5,736 nucleotides of DNA from Bacillota bacterium (GTDB lineage: Bacteria; Bacillota_E; Sulfobacillia; Sulfobacillales; Sulfobacillaceae): positions 1 to 5,736 of the forward strand of contig JAKAAS010000147.1 in assembly GCA_021802225.1 (NCBI GenBank), given 5' to 3'. The notes under the pieces were generated by a model, which was not told where the DNA came from, made no database searches, and saw only the letters and a list, made by a program, of their open reading frames with translations. How positions within the stretch are numbered: position 1 is the stretch's first letter; each line of letters begins with the position of its first letter. Positions 1 through 5,736 of this stretch are shown one piece after another. The position numbers and the translations under genes are program-made.

Positions 1-1
1 C

Positions 2-307
2 GCGGCCCTGATTGTGTGGCTGGGGATTGAGATCTTTTCCCAGGCAGCCAACGACCTGATGGACCGCGCCGCCGACCCGGAGACGGTCTATGCTATACGG
101 GTCCAGTGCCTGCAGGTGGCTGGGGTTGAGAAGATCGCGGAAATACGGACGCGGGTATCGGGCACTCAAGTTCTGGTGGACTTGAAAATTGTTGTGAACC
201 GCCAACTGTCGATTTTGGAAGCTCATCAAATCTCACACCGGGTGAAAGAAGCCATCATGAGTCTGCCGCGCATTCAAGATGTGATGGTTCATGTAAATCC
301 CGATTAA
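2..307 (+). CDS. Cation diffusion facilitator (CDF) family metal exporter, C-terminal part (5' end outside window)
   Basis: The last 101 residues of a proton-coupled divalent metal exporter (Zn/Fe/Mn/Co class) of the cytoplasmic membrane; the reading frame is open to the left edge, so the gene begins outside. Residues 1-14 (AALIVWLGIEIFSQ) look like the end of the last transmembrane helix. They lead into SQAANDLMDRAAD, which matches the conserved S.NDLMD linker at the membrane exit of CDF proteins. The remainder reads as the ferredoxin-like cytoplasmic dimerisation domain: a strand in VEKIAEIRTRVSG, a helix with EAHQISHRVKEAI, and a terminal strand ending VMVHVNPD. The histidines of EAHQISH and VHVNPD sit where family members bind metal at the dimer interface. 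The metal specificity residues lie in missing helices, so the substrate cannot be named. It ends in TAA upstream of recJ on the same strand. The family call is secure; the subfamily is not. Confidence 0.9.
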   Translation, partial: AALIVWLGIEIFSQAANDLMDRAADPETVYAIRVQCLQVAGVEKIAEIRTRVSGTQVLVDLKIVVNRQLSILEAHQISHRVKEAIMSLPRIQDVMVHVNPD

Positions 308-395
308 CGTCAGGATTGGACTGGTCAGCACGAAACGGTACCGGAACGAAAATTATGTACTGAAGTCTTTAGGGTCTGAGGATTACGAGGCCTAT
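308..395 (+). other. CDF-recJ spacer, possibly the coding N-terminal extension of recJ
   Basis: This 88-base stretch holds no inverted repeat followed by a T-run and no -35/-10 pair at normal spacing. It contains a short palindrome, cggtaccg (336-343). The recJ frame is open through it, back to a stop at 294-296, but contains no ATG, GTG or TTG before 396. Its translation just before the called start (from 354: YVLKSLGSEDYEAY) resembles the short leader that Bacillota RecJ proteins carry ahead of the ISPL.A.LL..RG helix. Rare start codons in this frame are ATT 303 (overlapping the CDF stop), ATT 315 and CTG 321; CTG 321 has AGGA at 312-315, five bases upstream. Confidence 0.5.
387..390 (+). 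promoter_or_regulatory. Candidate Shine-Dalgarno site for recJ GTG 396
   Basis: GAGG lies five bases before GTG 396. This is the only conventional start codon with a ribosome-binding sequence near the recJ N-terminus, and it is the reason 396 was chosen. The match is short, and homology suggests that the protein could begin further upstream. Confidence 0.5.
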
Positions 396-2639
396 GTGGA
401 GTTCCAGACGAGCAGCGGACTGTCACCTGTGGTGGCGAGGATCCTGTGGGTGCGCGGAATTCGCTCGGTTGGCGCCCTGCAAGATCTCCGCCGCGTGGAC
501 CAGCCCCTGAGCAGCCCGGGGGACCTGCCGGATCTGGACCGGGCGGTGGACCTTCTGGCGGCGGCCCGGCAGGGCCAAAAGCGCGTCCGGGTTTACGGAG
601 ACTACGATGCCGACGGGGTGACTGCTACCGCTGTAATGTACCAGGGTCTGCGCTGGGCGGGGTTTGAGAATGTTGACTATTATATTCCCAACCGATTTGA
701 TGAGGGTTACGGGCTGCACCCGGAGGGCGTCGAGCAAGCTGTCGCCGACGGGGTGGATCTTCTGGTCACCGTCGATTGTGGCTCCAGTTCACCGGATGCA
801 GCCCGGCTGGCAAAAAAACAGGGCCTGACCTTGATCGTGACCGATCATCACGGACTGCCCCCAGACATTCCCGATGTGCCGGCTCTAGTCAATCCAGAGC
901 GGATGAACCGTCCCAACCGCTTCTCGGGGGCTGGAGTTGCCCTGCAAGTGGTCCGCGCTCTCTTGCACGGAGACCTGCCCGACTGGGCCTATGGGATTGC
1001 GGCCGTTGGCACCGTTGCAGACGTTGTGCCCCTGACGGGGGACAACCGGCGGATCGTGCAGCGCGGTCTGCCCGCGCTGGAAAATGGGGCGTGTCCCGGC
1101 ATTACGGCTTTGTTGGGTGACCGCCTGAAGCCTGGGCAGCAGCTCAGTGCAGACGATCTGGCATTTTTTGTGGGGCCGCACCTCAACGCGTCCGGAAGAA
1201 TGGGTGATGCTGCGCCAGCCGTCTCACTGCTCCTGTCCGGCAGCGTGGAAGAGGCCAAGCCGTGGGCAGAGGACCTCCGGACCCGAAATCGCCTGCGGCG
1301 CGAAATAGAGCGGGATCTGGTGGAGCAGGCTCTGCAGCAAATCCCCATGGACAAGAAGGGGAACGTTCCGGGATTTGTGGTCGTGGCGGGAGACAACTGG
1401 CATCACGGTGTAGTAGGCATTGTCGCATCCCGCCTCAAGGACCGGTTAAAGCGTCCCGTCGCCGTTATCGGCTGGGATGGGACATCGGGAAAAGGGTCGG
1501 CGCGGTCTGTGCCGGGTCTCGACTTGTTTGGGCATCTTGGGAAGAGCCGCGACGCTTTTCTTAAGTTGGGAGGGCACCGGGGGGCATGCGGATTCAGCCT
1601 CCTGCGCCAGGACGCTCAGGAATTGTCTCGCAAATTTTCCCGGGATTTGCCCCCTGAGATTTTGGCTCAGCAGTTCGTTGGCGGGGAGGTGGATGCCATT
1701 GTTGGGGCGGCGGCGCTGACTCCGGAGGTCGCTGACCAGATTCTCGGACTGGAACCGTATGGCCACGGGTTTGAAAGACCGCGGCTGGCGGTTAATGGAA
1801 GTATTGGGGAGATGCGCCGGATGGGGAGCGAGAAAACCCATTTGTCCCTGACGCTGGCAGGCAGCCCGTTCCGGGCAGTCGCTTTCAGTCAGGCAGCAGT
1901 CTCAGAATCCATGGAAAAAGATGGGTTCGTGGAGTTTGTGGGTGAACTGGTCCTTAACCAGTTTCAGGGGAGGAAAACCCCGCAGTGGCATGTTGAGGAG
2001 TTTGTCGGAGTGTCTGCCAGCCGGAAGCAGTGGCGTGGGTCCACCCGGTTTTCCCCGGCACCGGCGGATCTGCCGGGCCGTGTTCTCTACGTGGTGAACA
2101 GCACCCGCGAGCAAAAGCGGTGGGCGCTCAAGACCCATGGGCGTGCATGGTATCACTATTGGCCCTACGCGTCATGGGCGGGATCTGAGCAGGCATCCAG
2201 CCTGGCGGACGGAAGTCCGGTGGTGATCAACCAGTGGGCCCAGTGGCCCCACTTGGCCAACTGGGCGGACCATATTGTGTGGCTGACGGCGCCTGTCAGC
2301 CGCCATGTGCTGATGGCCGCATCCGCTATACTCAAGGAGAGCAGCGGAATCATGTGGATAAATCCCGAATTGGACCCGGCGGGAGTGCTCGCCAAGGCCC
2401 GGCGCCTCACCCCGACGAGGGAAACGCTTGCCCGGCTGTGGACCGCCTGGGAGGCTTCCCGGGCCCCGCTTGTCATTGGGGCCCGGGTATTTCGCGAATT
2501 GGGTTTCCGGCGGGGAGAGAAACCTGCGGCGCGGCGGCAGCTGGCCGACAGTCCGTCCTTTGAACGCGCCCGGCACCGGCTGATGGCTGCGGAGCGCGAT
2601 TGGAGACGGCCGGCAGCAGAGTGGGACAGTACGTACTAG
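396..2639 (+). CDS. recJ: Single-stranded-DNA-specific 5'-3' exonuclease RecJ
   Basis: A cytoplasmic DHH-superfamily exonuclease that degrades 5'-ended single-stranded DNA, using Mn/Mg, in RecF-type recombination, mismatch repair and replication-fork processing. As called it has 747 residues. The DHH domain shows motif I YGDYDADG (67-74), motif II VTVDCG (124-129), motif III TDHH (149-152), motif IV VGTVADVVPL (204-213) and motif V GPHLNASGRMGD (260-271), so all metal-binding aspartates and histidines are present. The DHHA1 domain has HHGVVGIVASRL (336-347), SGKGSARSVPGLDL (364-377) and GGHRGACGF (392-400). An OB-fold-like segment follows at about 455-535, then the Bacillota-type RecJ C-terminal domain at about 555-735, ending in VFRELGF and the SPSFERAR helix. 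Oddities: a cysteine in the GGH..A.GF motif, a shortened NPE-to-GAGVA segment (166-183), and a tryptophan-rich C-terminus. The start is uncertain because only about 10 residues precede the SPVVARIL helix; the frame is open upstream. apt follows after 18 bases. Confidence 0.95.
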   Translation: MEFQTSSGLSPVVARILWVRGIRSVGALQDLRRVDQPLSSPGDLPDLDRAVDLLAAARQGQKRVRVYGDYDADGVTATAVMYQGLRWAGFENVDYYIPNRFDEGYGLHPEGVEQAVADGVDLLVTVDCGSSSPDAARLAKKQGLTLIVTDHHGLPPDIPDVPALVNPERMNRPNRFSGAGVALQVVRALLHGDLPDWAYGIAAVGTVADVVPLTGDNRRIVQRGLPALENGACPGITALLGDRLKPGQQLSADDLAFFVGPHLNASGRMGDAAPAVSLLLSGSVEEAKPWAEDLRTRNRLRREIERDLVEQALQQIPMDKKGNVPGFVVVAGDNWHHGVVGIVASRLKDRLKRPVAVIGWDGTSGKGSARSVPGLDLFGHLGKSRDAFLKLGGHRGACGFSLLRQDAQELSRKFSRDLPPEILAQQFVGGEVDAIVGAAALTPEVADQILGLEPYGHGFERPRLAVNGSIGEMRRMGSEKTHLSLTLAGSPFRAVAFSQAAVSESMEKDGFVEFVGELVLNQFQGRKTPQWHVEEFVGVSASRKQWRGSTRFSPAPADLPGRVLYVVNSTREQKRWALKTHGRAWYHYWPYASWAGSEQASSLADGSPVVINQWAQWPHLANWADHIVWLTAPVSRHVLMAASAILKESSGIMWINPELDPAGVLAKARRLTPTRETLARLWTAWEASRAPLVIGARVFRELGFRRGEKPAARRQLADSPSFERARHRLMAAERDWRRPAAEWDSTY

Positions 2640-2657
2640 GTATTAGGAGGGTCAGCA

Positions 2658-3173
2658 GTGGCGTGGACTGAATGGGTAAGGGAAATACCGGATTTTCCTC
2701 TGCAAGGGGTATTGTTCCGGGACGTGTTGCCGGTGATGGCCAACCCTGACGCGTGGCGTGAGGTGCTGGACGAGTTGGAAGAGCGCCTCCGGCCATTTCA
2801 TCCGGACGCGATCCTGGCTCCAGAGGCCCGGGGGTTTTTGATTGCCGCCCCGCTAGCGGACCGCTTGCATGCGGGACTCATCCCGGTGCGCAAGAGCGGG
2901 AAGCTGCCGGCCCCTGTTCTAGTGGAAGCATATTCGTTAGAATATGGTGAAAACCACCTCGAAGTGGAAAACGATCGGGCTTTGGCGGGAAAGCGCGTGA
3001 TAATTGTCGATGACGTGCTGGCTACCGGCGGGACGGTAGCAGCCACTGCGCGGCTTGCTTCCCGCTTGAAGGCAACGGTGGTGGCTTTTGCCTTTTTAAT
3101 CGAGTTGGAGGCCTTGGGGGGCCGCAAGAAACTGGACCCCAAAGCGCTGGTGACAAGTTTGTTGGCAAGGTAA
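2658..3173 (+). CDS. apt: Adenine phosphoribosyltransferase
   Basis: A cytoplasmic purine-salvage enzyme that joins adenine and PRPP to give AMP and pyrophosphate. The 171-residue length is normal for the family. Recognisable landmarks are IPDFPLQGVLFRDVLP (10-25), the N-terminal family signature; PEARGFLIAAPLADRL (55-70); the VRKSGKLP flexible-loop region (77-84); SLEYG (93-97); the type I PRPP-binding motif VIIVDDVLATGGT (114-126) with its acidic pair D118-D119; and FLIELEALGGRKKL (146-159) near the C-terminus. The GTG start is well supported: AGGAGGG (2645-2651) lies six bases upstream. The segment after SLEYG reads LEVEND, where most relatives I can recall have LEIH.DA, so the usual histidine is replaced by glutamate; this lies outside the PRPP motif and need not affect activity. 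It sits 18 bases after recJ and just ahead of rel, as in many Bacillota, consistent with co-transcription and with a shared link to purine nucleotide pools. Confidence 0.96.
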   Translation: MAWTEWVREIPDFPLQGVLFRDVLPVMANPDAWREVLDELEERLRPFHPDAILAPEARGFLIAAPLADRLHAGLIPVRKSGKLPAPVLVEAYSLEYGENHLEVENDRALAGKRVIIVDDVLATGGTVAATARLASRLKATVVAFAFLIELEALGGRKKLDPKALVTSLLAR

Positions 3174-3186
3174 GCAAAGAATGGGG

Positions 3187-3190
3187 GGAG
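3187..3190 (+). promoter_or_regulatory. Shine-Dalgarno site deciding the rel start
   Basis: GGAG, at the end of a run of six Gs, lies five bases before ATG 3196, which is ideal spacing. The alternative ATG 3181 has only AAGG (3167-3170), ten bases upstream, so 3196 is preferred. Confidence 0.6.
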
Positions 3191-3195
3191 CTGTC

Positions 3196-5349
3196 ATGGA
3201 GCAGGTCAGCATGGCGGAAAAACTCGGATTTACGGCAGACTCTCCGGAAGCGGAACAAATCGCCGAAGCCATCGACTTTTCGCGCAGGGCCCACGAAGGC
3301 CAGAGCCGTGCTTCGGGCGCTCCTTACATAGAGCACCCGCTTGCCGTGGCGTCTATTCTGGCTGACCTGCGCATGGATGTCCCCACCATCATCGCCGCCC
3401 TTTTGCATGATGTGGTAGAGGATACCAACTATACGCTGAAGGACATCGAGGAGCGATTTGGCCCGGAGGTCGCTCAACTTGTCGACGGCGTGACAAAACT
3501 GGACCGACTCGAGGTGCGGACGCGCGAAGAGGAGCAGGCGGAAAATCTGCGCAAGATGCTGTTGGCGATGGCCAAGGACATCCGGGTGATTCTCATCAAG
3601 CTGGCAGACCGCCTGCACAATATGCGCACCCTCAAGCACTTGACCGCTGACCGGGTTCAGCGGATTGCCCGGGAAACAATGGAAATTTACGCACCTCTGG
3701 CGCACCGCCTGGGCATTTTCCGGATTAAGTGGGAGCTCGAAGATTTGGCTTTTCAACACTTGCAGCCAGAAGAGTTCCAATTGATGAAGGAATTGGTGGC
3801 CAAGAAGAGATTGGAGCGGGAGGCGGCGGTGGAGTCGGTCACCGCCGAATTGACGAGCCGGCTGGATTCCATGGGTATGGTGGCGGAACTGTCGGGCCGG
3901 GCCAAGCACTTGTACAGCATCTACCAGAAGATGTACAAACAGGGCAAGGACTTTTCTCAGATTTACGATTTGGTAGCCGTGCGCGTTATGGTGGAGACTG
4001 TCAAAGACTGTTACGCGGTCTTAGGGCTGGTGCACTCTTTGTGGAAGCCGGTGCCAGGCCGTTTTAAGGACTATATCGCCATGCCTAAGTCCAACTTGTA
4101 CCAGAGTCTGCATACCACGGTGATGGGTCCGGAAGGCGAGCCGCTGGAGGTGCAGATCCGCACCTTTGAGATGCATCACACGGCTGAATACGGAATTGCC
4201 GCGCACTGGCGCTATAAAGACGGCGGCAAAGAGGACCGCGAGTTCGAGCAGAAACTGTCATGGCTGAGGCAGTTATTGGAATGGCAGCGTGATATGCGCG
4301 ATGCGCGCGAGTTTATGGACACCCTGAAGGTGGACCTTTTCAGTGAGGAAGTGTTCGTATTCACTCCCAAGGGGGACGTGCTGGACTTGCCGGCGGGAGC
4401 CACTCCGATTGACTTCGCCTACCGCATCCACACGGATGTAGGCAATCACTGTGTCGGCGCCAAGGTTAACGGACGTATCGTGCCCCTGACCACAGCGCTC
4501 GAGAACGGGGATATCGTCGAGGTCCTGGTCAACCGGAAATCTCCCGGTCCCAGTGTGGACTGGCTCAACATTGTCCAGACATCGCAAGCGAAGAACCGGA
4601 TAAGGCAGTGGATTCGCCGGGAGCGCCGCCAGGAGCACCTGGCCCGCGGCCAGGAAATATTTGAGCGGGAACTCAGGCGGGCCAGTCTGACCCTGCAGCA
4701 CGACCGCCTCCAGGAATTGGTGAAGAAGGTGGGCTATGGTACAGTAGATGAGCTGGCCATTGGGATTAGTGACGGGATGATTAATCCCGTGCAGGCAGTG
4801 GCGCGCCTCAAGGAGGAATTGGGACGGAGTCTTGAACCAGTCCTGGCTCCGGTTGTGCCGGTCAAGCGGGAAAAGACCGCAGTGCCGGCCAGTGGGGAAC
4901 AAATCCTTGTCCGCGGCCAAACGCGGTTGCTCACGCGGTTGGCACGGTGTTGCCAGCCCGTGCCGGGGGATCCTATCATCGGGTACCTGACCCGGGGCCG
5001 CGGGGTGTCCGTGCACCGCCTTGACTGCCCCAATGAGAAGGAATTGAGCCGGGATCCGGAACGGCTTATTGAAGTCAGCTGGGATACGCAAGAAGCGGAG
5101 CTGGCGCCCCATCCTGTTGAGCTGGCCGTGTTCGCGTGGGACCGCGCGGGACTCTTGGCAGACGTGGCAAATGTGGTGGCTGACGCCAACATCATCTCTG
5201 CCAAGGCACGGGGATTTAAAGACCGCACAGCGGTCGTGAATGTGAGGCTGGAAGTGAAAAATCTAACACAGCTGACGCGCATTATCAGGCGTCTTGAGGC
5301 GTTGCCCTATGTTGAACGGGTTGAGCGCGTCAGCCACGAAAAACTCTGA
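3196..5349 (+). CDS. rel: Bifunctional (p)ppGpp synthetase/hydrolase Rel (long RelA/SpoT homologue)
   Basis: The stringent-response enzyme: it transfers pyrophosphate from ATP to GTP/GDP when uncharged tRNA occupies the ribosome, and hydrolyses (p)ppGpp otherwise. Numbering is from ATG 3196 (717 residues; 722 if ATG 3181 is used), close to the usual 730 or so. The HD hydrolase domain is intact: SGAPYIEHP (with H47), HDVVED (71-76) and LADRLHNM with D138 and N142. The synthetase domain has the SGRAKHLYSIYQK loop (about 233-245), YDLVAVRV with D258, RFKDYIAMPK (289-298), NLYQSLHTTV and EVQIRT with E318. RFKD is the R.KD form known in bifunctional Rel/SpoT enzymes, not the E.DD form of synthetase-only RelA. 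Then come the TGS domain (about 382-445), a helical domain, the zinc-finger-like domain with RCCQPVPGD (584-592), H607 and C611, and a C-terminal ACT domain (about 640-713). Both activities and full ribosome-sensing regulation are predicted. It lies close behind apt, and its stop overlaps the dtd start. Confidence 0.97.
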   Translation: MEQVSMAEKLGFTADSPEAEQIAEAIDFSRRAHEGQSRASGAPYIEHPLAVASILADLRMDVPTIIAALLHDVVEDTNYTLKDIEERFGPEVAQLVDGVTKLDRLEVRTREEEQAENLRKMLLAMAKDIRVILIKLADRLHNMRTLKHLTADRVQRIARETMEIYAPLAHRLGIFRIKWELEDLAFQHLQPEEFQLMKELVAKKRLEREAAVESVTAELTSRLDSMGMVAELSGRAKHLYSIYQKMYKQGKDFSQIYDLVAVRVMVETVKDCYAVLGLVHSLWKPVPGRFKDYIAMPKSNLYQSLHTTVMGPEGEPLEVQIRTFEMHHTAEYGIAAHWRYKDGGKEDREFEQKLSWLRQLLEWQRDMRDAREFMDTLKVDLFSEEVFVFTPKGDVLDLPAGATPIDFAYRIHTDVGNHCVGAKVNGRIVPLTTALENGDIVEVLVNRKSPGPSVDWLNIVQTSQAKNRIRQWIRRERRQEHLARGQEIFERELRRASLTLQHDRLQELVKKVGYGTVDELAIGISDGMINPVQAVARLKEELGRSLEPVLAPVVPVKREKTAVPASGEQILVRGQTRLLTRLARCCQPVPGDPIIGYLTRGRGVSVHRLDCPNEKELSRDPERLIEVSWDTQEAELAPHPVELAVFAWDRAGLLADVANVVADANIISAKARGFKDRTAVVNVRLEVKNLTQLTRIIRRLEALPYVERVERVSHEKL

Positions 5350-5736
5350 TGCGTGCCCTGCTGCAGCGCGTAAGACGCGCATCCGTAGTGGTCGGAGATG
5401 AGAGCGTGGCGGCTATTGAGACGGGATTGCTGGTATTTCTCGGGATACATCCCCGCGACGACCGGCAGACTGTCCGCTGGCTTTCTGATAAGGCCCTGAA
5501 TCTCAGGATATTTGATGAGCGTGGAAAGATGAACCGCAGTGTCCTGGATATTGAAGGCGGGATCATGGTGGTTTCACAATTTACCCTCTATGCCGAGGCG
5601 GCCAGCGGCCGCCGTCCCAATTTTTCTCCAGCGGCCTCTAGAGAAGTGGCGGAGCCACTTTATGAATATTTTGTGGACCTGTGCCGTGTCAAGTCGGACA
5701 AGGTGGTGACGGGGCGTTTTGGTGCTCCTATGGAAG
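5349..5736 (+). CDS. dtd: D-aminoacyl-tRNA deacylase (3' end outside window)
   Basis: A cytoplasmic proofreading enzyme that hydrolyses D-aminoacyl-tRNA (D-Tyr and others, also glycine mis-loaded on tRNA-Ala), recycling the tRNA and keeping D-residues out of protein. 129 codons are visible; the family is about 145-150 residues, so roughly 16-20 are missing. The N-terminus MRALLQRVRRASVVVGDE matches the family's M.aliQRV..A.V.v..e opening. Further signatures are GLLVFLGIHPRDD (26-38), the LRIFDERGKMNRSV region (52-65), and the catalytic-pocket motif SQFTLYAE (76-83) followed by GRRPNFS (87-93). The second active-site motif, the Gly-cisPro N.GPVT loop, lies beyond the window and cannot be checked. 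The ATG overlaps the rel TGA as TGATG, and no Shine-Dalgarno sequence stands immediately upstream, so initiation probably depends on ribosomes terminating on rel. The same rel-dtd order is known in Bacillus. Confidence 0.95.
   Translation, partial: MRALLQRVRRASVVVGDESVAAIETGLLVFLGIHPRDDRQTVRWLSDKALNLRIFDERGKMNRSVLDIEGGIMVVSQFTLYAEAASGRRPNFSPAASREVAEPLYEYFVDLCRVKSDKVVTGRFGAPME

Noticed and set aside
308..395. A possible promoter for recJ, with ttggac at 316-321 as -35 and tatgta at 354-359 as -10.
   Set aside because: The spacing of 32 bases is far too long, and the stretch looks coding in the recJ frame.
776..1120. A 114-codon plus-strand open frame in another frame inside recJ.
   Set aside because: It overlaps the DHH motifs III and IV of RecJ, and its Arg/Ser/Gly-rich translation is typical of a frame shadow.
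2938..2943. TAGAAT, a good -10 hexamer inside apt that could serve an internal rel promoter.
   Set aside because: No acceptable -35 sits 16-18 bases upstream (2915-2920 is tgttct), and the bases encode the conserved SLEYG motif.
3022..3909. A 295-codon open frame on the minus strand opposite the end of apt and the start of rel.
   Set aside because: It lies wholly antisense to two secure genes, its translation is rich in His/Gln/Arg with no recognisable domain, and long antisense frames are expected in GC-rich coding DNA.
4762..4788. Inverted repeat gggatta ... taatccc with a 13-base loop.
   Set aside because: It lies inside rel over conserved coding sequence (GISDGMINP) with no T-run or operator context; it is probably chance.
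4273..5112. A 279-codon minus-strand open frame opposite the rel C-terminal half.
   Set aside because: It is the mirror of the well-conserved TGS to zinc-finger region and shows no family motif of its own.
5644..5660. A perfect 7-base-pair hairpin (aagtggc, loop gga, gccactt) followed by an AT-rich stretch, resembling a terminator.
   Set aside because: It lies within the dtd reading frame before the end of the gene, and the following bases (tatgaatatttt) are not a T-run.

Overview
The window is a compact block of housekeeping genes, all on the + strand, in the order: cation diffusion facilitator (3' end only), recJ, apt, rel (relA/spoT-type), dtd (5' part only). The order recJ-apt-rel-dtd is the classic arrangement of Bacillota (in Bacillus subtilis, recJ-apt-relA-dtd). 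Together with the long Bacillota-type RecJ carrying an extra C-terminal domain and the Shine-Dalgarno sites, this points to a Gram-positive firmicute. Base composition is GC-rich (by eye close to 60%) and third codon positions favour G/C, so a high-GC member of the Bacilli or a relative (Alicyclobacillus/Kyrpidia-like) is a reasonable guess. The genus cannot be fixed from the sequence alone.

Layout. Bases 2-307 encode the last 101 residues of a CDF-family divalent metal exporter: the end of a transmembrane helix plus the cytoplasmic dimerisation domain. Bases 308-395 are a spacer with no promoter or terminator that I can defend; they stay open in the recJ frame and may encode the true RecJ N-terminus. 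recJ (396-2639) is followed after 18 bases by apt (2658-3173), which has a strong Shine-Dalgarno site. rel follows apt closely; its better-supported start is ATG 3196 rather than ATG 3181. dtd starts at 5349, with its ATG overlapping the rel stop codon (TGATG), and runs off the window end with roughly 16-20 codons missing.

The spacing (18, 22 or 7, and -1 bases between the last four genes) and the lack of any convincing terminator indicate one transcript. The functions centre on nucleotides and translation quality. RecJ degrades single-stranded DNA during repair, Apt salvages adenine to AMP, Rel makes and destroys (p)ppGpp according to amino-acid supply, and Dtd removes D-amino acids mis-loaded on tRNA. 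The upstream metal exporter may be part of the same unit.

I found no mobile element, CRISPR array, RNA gene or undescribed system. The observations worth a second look are modest: an uncertain recJ start with possible non-canonical initiation, a tryptophan-rich RecJ C-terminal domain with an embedded inverted repeat, and small departures from family motifs.
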